Source of the DNA: Pseudobutyrivibrio sp.
GTDB taxonomy: Bacteria; Bacillota; Clostridia; Lachnospirales; Lachnospiraceae
Assembly: GCF_015057185.1 (NCBI RefSeq)
Contig: NZ_SVEV01000002.1
Location: forward strand, 1-64,000
Direction: 5' to 3'
Length of the DNA stretch: 64,000 nucleotides
Positions 35,470 to 43,973 of this stretch are shown piece after piece (position 1 is the stretch's first letter; each line of letters begins with the position of its first letter). A program made the translations under genes and the position numbers. The notes beneath the pieces were generated by a model. That model ran no database searches, was not told where the DNA came from, and worked only from the letters and a program-made list of their open reading frames with translations.

Positions 35470-36594
35470 ATGGTTTCAAAAATTAAAGAAAAAATTAGTA
35501 TACAAAACATATTGTTCATTCTGCTGTGCGCACTTATGCTTTACTACAGCGCCAAGTTCTCAGGGATTAGCAACGTAAAACTCATGATTATCGCAGGTGC
35601 TTACATCATGATTCGAAGCATCTACATGGGCCACCTGAAATTCGACATGAACATGCTTGTTTTATTCGAAGGCTTTGTTATCAAGGCCATGCTGGACCAG
35701 CACACTGGCAAGGCTTGGAAGGTTCCAACCACACTTGCTATGCCGGTTCTCATGTATCTCCTTGGCAAGGTCATCGCCACAGTTAAATACAAGAAAATTG
35801 AGAAAAAGCAGTACCCACTTGCAACAATCGCCCGTGGCGAATCCTTTAAGCCAGAGCCAGAGCAGCCCCCAGTTATGGTAGCATCTGAGCTGGGCAGCGA
35901 GCTTCGCACTTGGATTTTTACAGTAGCCATTGCAATTGGATTACTGGGCTTTGCTAGGACGATGCTTAATGTCACCGAAGGCTCAGTTTTTCAGGCCTTC
36001 GGCTACTACATGCTTCCTTACAGTGATGAGGTCATGGTTGATAAATATGAATTCTGGTTTGGATTCATTCCTGTAGTCAGTATTGTTTTGGCAGGCTTAG
36101 CATGGGGCATTGATTGCTTACTTAGAAAGTTCTTTGCCACCAAGGAAAAGCTACTTAATTGCAAGTGGATTATTTATTTGACAGTATATCTAGTTGCCTT
36201 TATCGGCTTTTTAGTTTGGTATGTTCGCGACATTCGTTTCCAGGCACTCAAAGAGGCAATCCACCTAATGATTACCGAGCACTGGGGCAATTTCCATTTC
36301 ACGGTAATGCCAATCGACACCAGTAGCAACATGTGGATTGACTACTACCGCGAGTCCGGCATTTTAGTTGGCGCATTCCTCATCATGTTCTTTGTCATGA
36401 TTATCAAGGACGCCATCCAGCTTGCCATTAACGCAAACGTCACGATCCAGACAAAGACATTGCTTATCAGCATGTTTACATTATTCAATATATTCTACTT
36501 CATTCAGTCCACCGCCTTTGACCACCAGTTTTTCTGGTTCTTCGGTCTTATGGTCAGCGGAATGATTAGTACAGTAAAAGACAAGGGACACTGA
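35470..36594 (+). CDS. Hypothetical membrane protein, polymerase/ligase-like C-terminus
   Basis: The 374-residue protein has about nine helices and one cytoplasmic loop near 115-140 rich in Pro and Glu. A YYRESGILVGAF segment near 295 resembles the region after the periplasmic loop of O-antigen polymerases, but the HN motif of ligases is missing. It ends the gtr-like operon. Role in glycan assembly is inferred from context. Confidence 0.6.
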   Translation: MVSKIKEKISIQNILFILLCALMLYYSAKFSGISNVKLMIIAGAYIMIRSIYMGHLKFDMNMLVLFEGFVIKAMLDQHTGKAWKVPTTLAMPVLMYLLGKVIATVKYKKIEKKQYPLATIARGESFKPEPEQPPVMVASELGSELRTWIFTVAIAIGLLGFARTMLNVTEGSVFQAFGYYMLPYSDEVMVDKYEFWFGFIPVVSIVLAGLAWGIDCLLRKFFATKEKLLNCKWIIYLTVYLVAFIGFLVWYVRDIRFQALKEAIHLMITEHWGNFHFTVMPIDTSSNMWIDYYRESGILVGAFLIMFFVMIIKDAIQLAINANVTIQTKTLLISMFTLFNIFYFIQSTAFDHQFFWFFGLMVSGMISTVKDKGH

Positions 36595-36606
36595 TTCAGT
36601 GCCCCT
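36584..36606. terminator. Terminator between converging genes
   Basis: AGGGACACTG and CAGTGCCCCT pair with one mismatch around ATT, followed by TTTTATTTATT on the plus strand. The stem overlaps the stop codon of the upstream gene. Confidence 0.75.
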
Positions 36607-36622
36607 TTTATTTATTGGAAAA

Positions 36623-38056
36623 CTATATTAACAGCATAGGTATAAATGCCATTGTGATATTGTAAGACATGATCAAAGCACCAGTTACCATTGCAACGAT
36701 TAATGCCACGAACTTCATTTTATAGAATAATGGTTCAGAATGAACCATGCGCTTCAATGCATTGATTGCAATTCCAAGCATACTTACAACGCCCAAAATT
36801 CCATATTCATATAGCATGTGTAAAAATATATTATGTGAGTTTGTAAGGTTTTCTCCCACATACATTGGCTCATATATTTCATGGAAAAGCTCTTGGTTAG
36901 CCATGTAGTCATTATAGAAACTTACAGCACCATGGCCAAAGAACTGCTTTACAAATCCCCCATGGGTAAACAAATACACATTGCATCTCCAAATATATCC
37001 TCGCCCACTTCCCCAATGATTATCAAAATACAATCCATTTCGAAGTAATGATTCATTATCAGGTGAGGCCAAAATAGTGAACGTTATGATATAAACAGGA
37101 TATAGGCTGATTAAAATGCACTCTATTATGGCTAGAACCCAAATTGTTTTATTAAACATCGTGTTATTGTGCAGCCACAGTCCAATTACGGAAAGCACAA
37201 TAATCGGAATACTTATAACAGGTGAAGAAAAAAGAATTTCAATATCGCCAATTTCATAGGTATTAGTAAAAATAGTTCTTAGTATGAATGTTGAAAGCAA
37301 ACTGATTCCAACAATAAGCGTATAGATGTAGGCGTCAAATTTTTTATCTGCATGCTTGAGCAGCATAGCAACAATTATCGTAGATTCCAAACAAAATCCA
37401 ATTATCGCAATATCGGTATTACTAACAAAGATTCCAATGGTGCCAAGAAATATTCCAAGGCTTCCAAGTATACTCCATCGTTTTTTTGAAATTAGATTTG
37501 TACAAAACGGTAGCATTATTACAAAATAGAAGCCTACTAAATCTCTATTTCCTATTGTGCCAAAGAACCCTCCGGTTCCCTCTAATGTAGGTGAAAAATT
37601 TAGAAATTGTAGAATAGTAGTGCCTGCAGTAATAATTAAAGCAATAGCGCTACAACGGCAAAATATCAGTTCATTAACACCTGATAAAGACAGAAAAAAT
37701 ACTGTGACAATGATAGTTAGCAGAAACAGAGCTCCGGAACCATAATCGTAAACACCAAATAGTGTGCTTTTATAGTTGCCGTTTAGTAAAAACGAAATAA
37801 GGATGCTGACTGTACCAATGCCTAGCCATACTTTTTCAGGCTTTGTAAGGATAGATATTGGTAAAGTGTTTTTCTTGATTTTCATAAAAATGAAGATACC
37901 AAGATAGGAGAAAATGTAGATAAATGAAATGGCATAAAAGGCCACAAGCTTTGCTCTGGAAATGTCATAATATGCACTTCGCATTATTAGTGGATATATC
38001 AAAAGCATGAAAATGCAGTAGAAATTATTTAATGATTGTAGCCATTCATTTGTCAT
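36623..38056 (-). CDS. O-antigen ligase-family membrane protein (copy 1)
   Basis: The 477-residue protein has about 12 helices, a large external loop, and the hallmark SHNIFLHMLYEYGILG motif near the C-terminus. WaaL/PglL-type enzymes join polyprenyl-linked glycans to lipid or protein acceptors. The start at 38056 has GGGGGTG upstream; the ATG at 38077 lies before that site. It shares its layout and much sequence with the gene at 40042-41490. It lies next to a small secreted protein gene in the same direction, which may be its acceptor; this is inference. Confidence 0.85.
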   Translation of the reverse strand: MTNEWLQSLNNFYCIFMLLIYPLIMRSAYYDISRAKLVAFYAISFIYIFSYLGIFIFMKIKKNTLPISILTKPEKVWLGIGTVSILISFLLNGNYKSTLFGVYDYGSGALFLLTIIVTVFFLSLSGVNELIFCRCSAIALIITAGTTILQFLNFSPTLEGTGGFFGTIGNRDLVGFYFVIMLPFCTNLISKKRWSILGSLGIFLGTIGIFVSNTDIAIIGFCLESTIIVAMLLKHADKKFDAYIYTLIVGISLLSTFILRTIFTNTYEIGDIEILFSSPVISIPIIVLSVIGLWLHNNTMFNKTIWVLAIIECILISLYPVYIITFTILASPDNESLLRNGLYFDNHWGSGRGYIWRCNVYLFTHGGFVKQFFGHGAVSFYNDYMANQELFHEIYEPMYVGENLTNSHNIFLHMLYEYGILGVVSMLGIAINALKRMVHSEPLFYKMKFVALIVAMVTGALIMSYNITMAFIPMLLI

Positions 38057-38086
38057 CAGGACACCCCCATAATGCACCAGAAAAAA

Positions 38087-38112
38087 TAAGGAGCCGAAAA
38101 ATCGGCTCCTTA
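38087..38112 (-). terminator. Terminator of the minus-strand secreted-protein gene
   Basis: TAAGGAGCCGA and TCGGCTCCTTA pair perfectly over 11 bp around a 4-base loop; on the minus strand a T-run follows. Confidence 0.85.
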
Positions 38113-38124
38113 GAAGTCCAAAGA

Positions 38125-38766
38125 TTATTCAACTACAAATGCGAATGTAGCAAATGATTCTGATGCCCAAACAATTCTATTTCCGTCAAGAACTGTTTCG
38201 CAGCCTTCGATTGTTCCGTCTGCTAAGTATCTATAAACCTTGAGATTCTTTCCTGTAGGAATTGTGAGCCCTGTAGGAGTAGGTACAGAGATTGCAATTT
38301 TTCCATTTAATGCTGACAGCCATGTGCCCTGTGCAGTCTGTGCGCTACAATTGTAAACAGCAACTACAGAAGCCTTTGGTCTCCAATGTGACATTAAAGC
38401 TGTTGCAACAGAGTATGTTTTATCTGTGGTTGCAACATTTGCTGTGTAAACCTTTGTGCCAGAAGGGATAACGTCAGGGGTACAAGCTACTGCGCCACCT
38501 GAAGAATCAGCAGATGCAAACTGCTTTAATGTAACACCAGCTGGACCCTGAACGGTAATCTCGCTACCAGCTGACTGGGTAAGCAAATTGTAACCAGCAT
38601 TTGATGTTGTAGTACTGCTAGTAGAAGCATTAACAGCAGAAGCTGCATAATATATGTTATTGTCTTTAACCTTTGCCAATGAGTTTGTTGCAGGAGTCAT
38701 GCTATAAACTGTAGCAGAAACCACAAGCACACCCAAAGCAAAACCAAATACTTTTCTAATCTTCAT
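38125..38766 (-). CDS. Secreted Ser/Thr-rich surface protein (paralogue 1)
   Basis: The 213-residue protein has a signal peptide (MKIRKVFGFALG core) and a mature part that opens with a Ser/Thr-rich stretch (about 45-60). A conserved domain of about 135 residues ends in WASESFATFAFVVE. The same domain ends the divergent gene at 39039. Start ATG 38766 follows AGGAGGG; the longer frame is rejected. I do not recognise a named family. The adjacent ligase-family gene suggests it could be a glycosylated surface protein. Confidence 0.8.
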   Translation of the reverse strand: MKIRKVFGFALGVLVVSATVYSMTPATNSLAKVKDNNIYYAASAVNASTSSTTTSNAGYNLLTQSAGSEITVQGPAGVTLKQFASADSSGGAVACTPDVIPSGTKVYTANVATTDKTYSVATALMSHWRPKASVVAVYNCSAQTAQGTWLSALNGKIAISVPTPTGLTIPTGKNLKVYRYLADGTIEGCETVLDGNRIVWASESFATFAFVVE

Positions 38767-38955
38767 CTTAAACCCTCCTTGATTCCCAATGATATACGGC
38801 CTAATGGCTTTGAATTGATAATACACCTATTCAATAATTTGAAACATATTTTTCACAAATATTACATATCTTTTTCATAATTGACAGATAATGAATATTC
38901 ACAAGGCTTAAATGGATACACAGCGTTATATTAGGAATAATTATTGATTTTGGGC

Positions 38956-39017
38956 TTGACATATCACGCTACGGGATGTAAAATGCAGTCAGTTTCTCGT
39001 CGTTGGGTATTAACGAC
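38956..39017 (+). promoter_or_regulatory. Strong promoter and leader hairpin of the secreted protein at 39039
   Basis: TTGACA (38956-38961), 17 bp, TAAAAT (38979-38984), one of the best promoters in the window. The leader contains GTCGTT / AACGAC (38999-39004 and 39012-39017), then TTAGGAGG before the ATG. Confidence 0.8.
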
Positions 39018-39038
39018 ATGTAAGTTAGGAGGAAAATT

Positions 39039-39812
39039 ATGAATTTAAGAAAAGTATTCGGATTCACAATCGCAACATTCGCAGTAGCTGCTGCAGTTTA
39101 TTTCGTAACACCAGCTATTGACTCACTCGCAGTTGAGTCTTCAACATCAGAAATTACAGAAGGAACAGAGACACCATCTACTAATACAGAGACAACAGAA
39201 TCAGAGGGCACATCAACAGAAGGTACATCAACAGAGGGTACATCAACCTCAGATGTTGAGCTTACAACTTCAACAACAGTAAATGCTACATCAAGTGAGA
39301 CACAGCAGGAAATTAACCATAATAGAAGAGCAGCCGCTGCTGCCGCTGCAGGAACTTCAAGCTATACAGCTGCTGAGTCAACATACGTAGCTCCTAATGG
39401 CGTAAGTGTTCGCCAGTTCACTTCTCAGGGTACAACTCAGGGATTAGTTGCAGGCGCTCCTGGAATCATCCCTTCAGGAACAAAGGTTGTTACAGATACC
39501 GTTGATGCTTCTTCACCTATATATAATGTTGCAACTACAATAATGTCTATGATGAGACCTGACGCATCAGTAGTTGGCGTTATTGCTGCTAATGCACAGA
39601 CAACAGATGGCACATGGCTTTCAACATTAGACGGCGAAATCGCTATGTCTGTTCCAGTACCAACTGATTTAGTTATCCCAGATGGACAGGAATTACATGT
39701 TTACAAGTTCTTGCCAGATGGCTCAATCGAGCAGTGCGAGACAATCATCGACAACGGACGTATTGTTTGGGGAACAGATTCATTTGCTACATTCGCATTT
39801 GTAGTTGAATAA
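39039..39812 (+). CDS. Secreted Ser/Thr-rich surface protein (paralogue 2)
   Basis: The 257-residue protein has a signal peptide (MNLRKVFGFTIA core, cleavage near residue 30-35). A low-complexity Thr/Ser/Glu stretch (about 36-90, with four-residue TSTEG repeats), a short Ala run after RR, and the same C-terminal domain as paralogue 1 follow. The Thr-rich stretch is a likely site of O-glycosylation. It has a near-consensus promoter and good ribosome site, so it is probably abundant. Its codon use is biased and regular, as in highly expressed genes. Confidence 0.8.
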   Translation: MNLRKVFGFTIATFAVAAAVYFVTPAIDSLAVESSTSEITEGTETPSTNTETTESEGTSTEGTSTEGTSTSDVELTTSTTVNATSSETQQEINHNRRAAAAAAAGTSSYTAAESTYVAPNGVSVRQFTSQGTTQGLVAGAPGIIPSGTKVVTDTVDASSPIYNVATTIMSMMRPDASVVGVIAANAQTTDGTWLSTLDGEIAMSVPVPTDLVIPDGQELHVYKFLPDGSIEQCETIIDNGRIVWGTDSFATFAFVVE

Positions 39813-39830
39813 TTATTTCCTAAAGAACTC

Positions 39831-39857
39831 AGGGGCTTGGCAGATCGCCAAGCCCCT
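39831..39857 (+). terminator. Terminator after the secreted protein
   Basis: AGGGGCTTGGC and GCCAAGCCCCT pair perfectly over 11 bp around AGATC; the T-run is weak. Confidence 0.75.
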
Positions 39858-39884
39858 GTTATTAATATGAAATTCATTTCTTTT

Positions 39885-40041
39885 GTTAATTTATACCCAA
39901 AATGTCTCTCTGTAAATTTATTTTAGATTCTTTTTCATGTAATTTTATTTTTAAATTTTTTTCTTGCTAATTCATATCAAAGTTTTTCTATAAATTTATA
40001 TCAATATTTTTCCAGTGCTAATTTGTAATTATTAATCTGAA
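39885..40041. repeat. Degenerate 27-bp AT-rich tandem repeat
   Basis: Units beginning GYTAATTTATA-like at 39885, 39912, 39939, 39966, about 39990 and 40017 repeat every 27 bp (once 24 bp), with a T-rich second half. The repeats are direct and imperfect. They lie between the terminator and the end of the converging ligase gene. Confidence 0.5.
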
Positions 40042-41490
40042 CTAAATAAGTAAACACAAAAATCCAAGAGTTATATTTTGAACAACTAGGAACATTGATG
40101 CTACCATCGCCCCAACAAGCGCTACAGCTCTGACCCTGCAAAAGAAATCATCTGACGTCAGCCCTCTTTTGATTCTTATTATCAAGAATGCCAACCCTGT
40201 GCCTAATCCCAGGATTCCATATTCACACAAAAACTGTAAAAAGATATTGTGGGCATCGTAATTTGGATACAATCCCATTGCTAGTGAAATTTCATAATAA
40301 TCCTTTATATATGCATTTCCAAATCCCTCAGGTCCTTGCCCAAAGAGCATCTGTATAGGATTGCCACTTTTGAATATCTTCCAAGCAGCTTCCCAAAGAT
40401 ATCCTCTATCTGTTCCCCAATGCACATCAAAATATAATAAATTGCTCCAGAAAGTATTTGGATTATGATCATGCATATTCGTATATACGATGATTAAAAT
40501 AGGCATGATACAAACTAAGCCCAGTGCACCAGCACAGATCCACCATATAATCTCACTAAAAAGATTCTTTGCAGCTTTTCTGGCCAATACAATTCCAACA
40601 ATTGATAGAACATAAGTTATAGCAAGAAATCCTGGTCTAACTAGCAACCTTTGATGAATATCCAAAAACCTCGCAGATGGAATAATAGTAAGCAGGCCCA
40701 CAAATGAAAATGCCAATCCAGTCAAAAGCAAGCATACATAATATGCTAAAGGTTTGCTTTTTAGCATAATAATTCCTAGCACCAGCATAATCACCGCAAA
40801 AGCAAGCACCGTACCATCGTTATTAGAAATCAGCACACCGGTAGCTGCTACAAAAGCACTTACAAAACCAAGCCCCTGGATAAATCTATTCCCACCAGCA
40901 GTCAAACCATAAACTGCAAATGGAAAAATCATCACGAAATAAAACCCAGTAAATGAAATATTTCCAAAAGTCCCCAAGAATATGATTTGATTCTCGTATT
41001 GAATCGCTCCAAGCATTCCACCGATGTCATATCCTACAAATTGAATGATAGAAACAACTCCCACGGCGCATCCAGTCACCAACATCATTACGGTAAATAT
41101 GTTGTGCCGCCTAGCCTTTTTGCTATCATCCCCGAGACTCACCATACATATACACGATATGGCCAACGTCAAAAGAAAAATCAGTCCGGTATTATATTCA
41201 AGCTCTCCAATTAACAGCTCCTTGCCCCGGCCATTAATTAAAAAGCAAACAACAAGACTGGCTATGAACAATCCGCCTAGCGCAAATTCCAGATAATAAT
41301 CCTTCAGCGCCCCATCGCTAGTCATAAGTACCACACCGCTCCCCAGCACCAGTATGAAGCTAGCCACATAAAATACCACCAGCTTCGTATTACTAATATC
41401 AAAATACATATCATGCATCACCAGCGGATAGATTACTAGCATGATGAAATAATAGATATATTTTATGGATTTACTAAGCCTAGTATTCAT
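40042..41490 (-). CDS. O-antigen ligase-family membrane protein (copy 2)
   Basis: The 482-residue protein has about 12 helices and the ligase motif (DAHNIFLQFLCEYGILGLG) near the end, matching copy 1 in order and length. Shared pieces include IYPLVM, DISNTKLVVFY and HWGTDRGYLW. The start at 41490 has GGGGAGTTGGGG upstream; the ATG at 41505 overlaps it. It converges with the secreted protein gene at 39039. Each ligase copy lies beside one secreted paralogue, which suggests duplication of a two-gene unit. Confidence 0.85.
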   Translation of the reverse strand: MNTRLSKSIKYIYYFIMLVIYPLVMHDMYFDISNTKLVVFYVASFILVLGSGVVLMTSDGALKDYYLEFALGGLFIASLVVCFLINGRGKELLIGELEYNTGLIFLLTLAISCICMVSLGDDSKKARRHNIFTVMMLVTGCAVGVVSIIQFVGYDIGGMLGAIQYENQIIFLGTFGNISFTGFYFVMIFPFAVYGLTAGGNRFIQGLGFVSAFVAATGVLISNNDGTVLAFAVIMLVLGIIMLKSKPLAYYVCLLLTGLAFSFVGLLTIIPSARFLDIHQRLLVRPGFLAITYVLSIVGIVLARKAAKNLFSEIIWWICAGALGLVCIMPILIIVYTNMHDHNPNTFWSNLLYFDVHWGTDRGYLWEAAWKIFKSGNPIQMLFGQGPEGFGNAYIKDYYEISLAMGLYPNYDAHNIFLQFLCEYGILGLGTGLAFLIIRIKRGLTSDDFFCRVRAVALVGAMVASMFLVVQNITLGFLCLLI

Positions 41491-41586
41491 TCCCCAACTC
41501 CCCAATGAAAAAAATATAGAAGTACTATTCTTATTTATATTCTAATTTAATCATATTACAAACTTGAATGCTATTAAAAAAACAAG

Positions 41587-41615
41587 TTGACAAATAAAAA
41601 GCAAGGCGTTATATT
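41587..41615 (+). promoter_or_regulatory. Promoter for the array III leader transcript
   Basis: TTGACA (41587-41592), 17 bp, TATATT (41610-41615). No gene starts within 950 bp, so transcription from here would cover a long untranslated leader, array III and the PD-(D/E)XK-like gene at 42593. A hairpin (AGTGGC 41655-41660 with GCCACT 41677-41682) lies in the early leader. Confidence 0.7.
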
Positions 41616-42098
41616 AATAAGCGTTTTAACAAACATTCTATTTTTTATCACTATAGTGGCACGGGTTATTCATTTCGCCACTGTGTTTCCAATTTTATTT
41701 GACCTTTGCGGTCACGGGAGTATGAAAAATTTGGATTAAATAGAATACAGGTTTGTAGATTATATTGCCTGGTTCTAGCTTTGTTAGCATCGTTAGAGCC
41801 AGATAGTCTGCAAAGCAAATTAAAGCACACAAGCAGATCTATTATTTGTAAACGTCAAATTGGCGTGACGTGTATTTGTTGCGGGTATTGCAGAACTGCT
41901 TGTACATCAATCCTAGAAGTATTTACTACAATTGACTGTAAATGCTCAGATCAGAAGCAGTGCATCATTAATCGGTAACACGTTGAAAATTACCTGTAAC
42001 ATAAAGCATAAATTACATATTACAAATCGCAACTTGGATTTAAGGAAGATGAAGTGGGCATAAAGTGTCATAAAAATACGGGCATAAAAGCGGCACGA
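41616..42098 (+). other. Long non-coding leader with several hairpins
   Basis: No convincing gene. A 90-codon frame at 41706-41978 lacks a good ribosome site and has an unusual Cys-rich composition. Hairpins include CTGGTTCTA/TAGAGCCAG (41769-41777 and 41794-41802) and ACGTCA/TGACGT (41852-41857 and 41866-41871). It may be a structured untranslated RNA. Confidence 0.45.
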
Positions 42099-42526
42099 CT
42101 ACGTGGAATTTGGATAGTATTATGTAAATCCACGTAGTGCTACAAACCTGAAATGAACAGGCTACGTGGATATTAGAACATAGTCCTAATATCCACGTAG
42201 AGCATCGGGAGAGTAATAGCCATCCTACGTGGATAACGGACAAGTAACACAGAAACCACGTAGTCTGGCAAGACAGATACATAAACATTACGTGGATAAT
42301 AAAACAACAGCTAAATATCCACGTAGCGTGTTAAAACAGAGACATCCTGACTACGTGGAAATCTCAATATTAATCTAAAATCCACGTAGCACCTCAAAAT
42401 AAGAGAAGTTACACTACGTGGGGATTGAAATTAAAGTCCGAAATCCACGTAGTGTCTCAAAATAACCCAAAACCAGTGAAACCAACCCTACGTGGATAAT
42501 AGACTATGCAATCCAAATCCACGTAA
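42099..42526. repeat. Phased inverted-repeat array III (CTACGTGG / CCACGTAG)
   Basis: Fourteen 8-bp motifs alternate in orientation. Forward copies start at 42099, 42162, 42225, 42288 (first base T), 42351, 42414 and 42488; reverse copies at 42130, 42193, 42256, 42319, 42382, 42445 and 42519 (last base A). Forward-to-forward steps are 63 bp five times and then 74; reverse-to-reverse steps likewise. Each unit is exactly 39 bp with a variable 23-bp centre, and units are separated by 24 bp of variable sequence (last gap 35). 63 and 74 bp equal 6 and 7 turns of 10.5 bp. The second unit is a perfect 15-bp hairpin; the others are not. Confidence 0.95.
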
Positions 42527-42592
42527 GTGCACATAAAAGGCTGTCATAGAAGACTAAACGAGGAGTGAAAAAAAGCATAAAAGGGAGTAGTT

Positions 42593-43387
42593 ATGGAAAA
42601 TTACAGAGAAATATTGAAAAAACAGCTAGAGGAACTTGAGGAGCTCCAGAAAACCACAAAGAAAGAACTCAGTAAAGTAAAGAACGCCCCAGAAGGACAT
42701 ATCCATATATCTGAAAGCAATGGAGTCTATCAGTACTATTATGTAGCTGACGGTAAACGCAAGTACATAAAGAAAAAAGAAATGAATCAGGCTAGAAAAA
42801 TAGCACAAAGAGACTATGATAATGAGTTTCTTCAAATGACTGAGATTCTACATGGAAGACTTGATAGATTCATATCTAGCTATGATATAGGCGTTCTAAA
42901 TGAACTATATATACACAAATCCGAAGCTAGAAAACAACTCATCACACCACTTATTAAACTAGATGAAGACTACATAGAAGAATGGAGAGGAATGCATCCT
43001 GCAGCTCAAAATACATTTGATATAGCTAGTTCATTTATTACTAATCGAGGAGAACGTGTAAGATCAAAATCAGAAAAGATAATAGCAGATACTTTGGATA
43101 GATATGGGATACCATATCAATATGAACCATTATTAGAACTAAAGGGATATCATACAGTATATCCAGATTTTGTAGTACTAAATGTCAGAACTAGAAAAAC
43201 ATTCTATTGGGAACATCTTGGAATAATTTCAGATTTAGAATACGCCACGAAGAATTTCAAAAAGATAGAAGAGTATGAGGATAGTGGATATCTTCTAGGG
43301 AAAAATCTTATCATTACTACTGAATCTGATCGCAGGCAACTAGATGTCTCCTTAGTAGAGGAAAAAATCAAAGCATTTTTATTGTAA
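42593..43387 (+). CDS. PD-(D/E)XK nuclease-like protein downstream of array III
   Basis: The 264-residue protein has an N-terminal coiled coil (about 3-30), a short basic beta region (IHISESNGVYQYYYVADGK), a helical middle, and a C-terminal domain. That domain contains SEKIIADTLDRYGIPYQYEP, then YPDFVV about 25 residues later, and WEHLG. The D...ExH pattern fits a PD-(D/E)XK nuclease core (Asp in YPDF, Glu in WEH, Lys lost or migrated). ATG follows AAAGGGAGT. It starts 66 bp after array III. Whether it acts on the array is unknown; the family appears common in Lachnospiraceae by my recollection. Confidence 0.6.
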   Translation: MENYREILKKQLEELEELQKTTKKELSKVKNAPEGHIHISESNGVYQYYYVADGKRKYIKKKEMNQARKIAQRDYDNEFLQMTEILHGRLDRFISSYDIGVLNELYIHKSEARKQLITPLIKLDEDYIEEWRGMHPAAQNTFDIASSFITNRGERVRSKSEKIIADTLDRYGIPYQYEPLLELKGYHTVYPDFVVLNVRTRKTFYWEHLGIISDLEYATKNFKKIEEYEDSGYLLGKNLIITTESDRRQLDVSLVEEKIKAFLL

Positions 43388-43532
43388 ATAATGTTATATA
43401 ATAAAACTAACAATATATATAGATTGTAAATCTCAATATTAAAATATTCAAAAGAGAATGAGGATACTTAAGTAGTATCATATACACAGATGATTAGAAA
43501 TCAATAAACATAACACACTTCAGGGGGGAGCT

Positions 43533-43934
43533 ATGGGGACTTCAAACACTAGAAAAATAAATGAAAGATTCTATGACGAATATAATTATTTTGACAAAGT
43601 TCTGTGTGAAAGATTAAATATAGAAGAACACGGGGTATCAGGATATTTGGCTAAAATGAAAGAGGCCGTGATTGAAGCAAGGGAAGTTATACCTGAATGG
43701 GATGTCACACGTAATCGTTTGACCAATATTCAAAAGCGCCATGCTGATTTAAAACAAAACGATGAATATTTTGAAGATTTTCAAGGTAAGGATGAGGATG
43801 TGGTTTGGATGCAGGTGTTTTGCGAGAAATTGGAGGCTAATGCCGATCCACTTAGTAAGTATTCGACAATGAAGTTTTCCTATAAGACACGTAAAAAATC
43901 ATTGTGGCAGAGAATAGTGGAGCTGTTTAATTAA
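43533..43934 (+). CDS. Small hypothetical cytoplasmic protein (Lachnospiraceae DUF6548-like)
   Basis: The 133-residue protein is soluble and helical, with a basic LTNIQKRHADL stretch resembling the LRHIRNxLxH motif of small Lachnospiraceae proteins, and a Trp-rich basic end (SLWQRIVELF). The family name is tentative. ATG 43533 follows AGGGGGGAG. No functional partner is obvious; it lies between the nuclease-like gene and a sugar locus. Confidence 0.55.
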   Translation: MGTSNTRKINERFYDEYNYFDKVLCERLNIEEHGVSGYLAKMKEAVIEAREVIPEWDVTRNRLTNIQKRHADLKQNDEYFEDFQGKDEDVVWMQVFCEKLEANADPLSKYSTMKFSYKTRKKSLWQRIVELFN

Positions 43935-43973
43935 ATTACAGTAGCCATGATATAACATACAGGAAGGTGCATA

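Noticed and set aside
41706-41978. 90-residue Cys-rich protein
   Set aside because: No good ribosome site, odd composition, and it lies in a leader rich in hairpins. Probably a chance frame.
42040-42288. Minus-strand 82-residue protein across array III
   Set aside because: It consists of translated repeat motifs and has no supporting ribosome site.
42099-42526. CRISPR array
   Set aside because: Repeats are only 8 bp, alternate in orientation and have no cas genes nearby; spacers of 23 and 24 bp alternate. CRISPR repeats are longer and all point the same way.
42099-42526. Integron attC sites or simple RNA hairpin row
   Set aside because: No GTTRRRY core or integrase adjacent, and the spacing between hairpins is as fixed as within them. 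Only one of seven units makes a long perfect stem.
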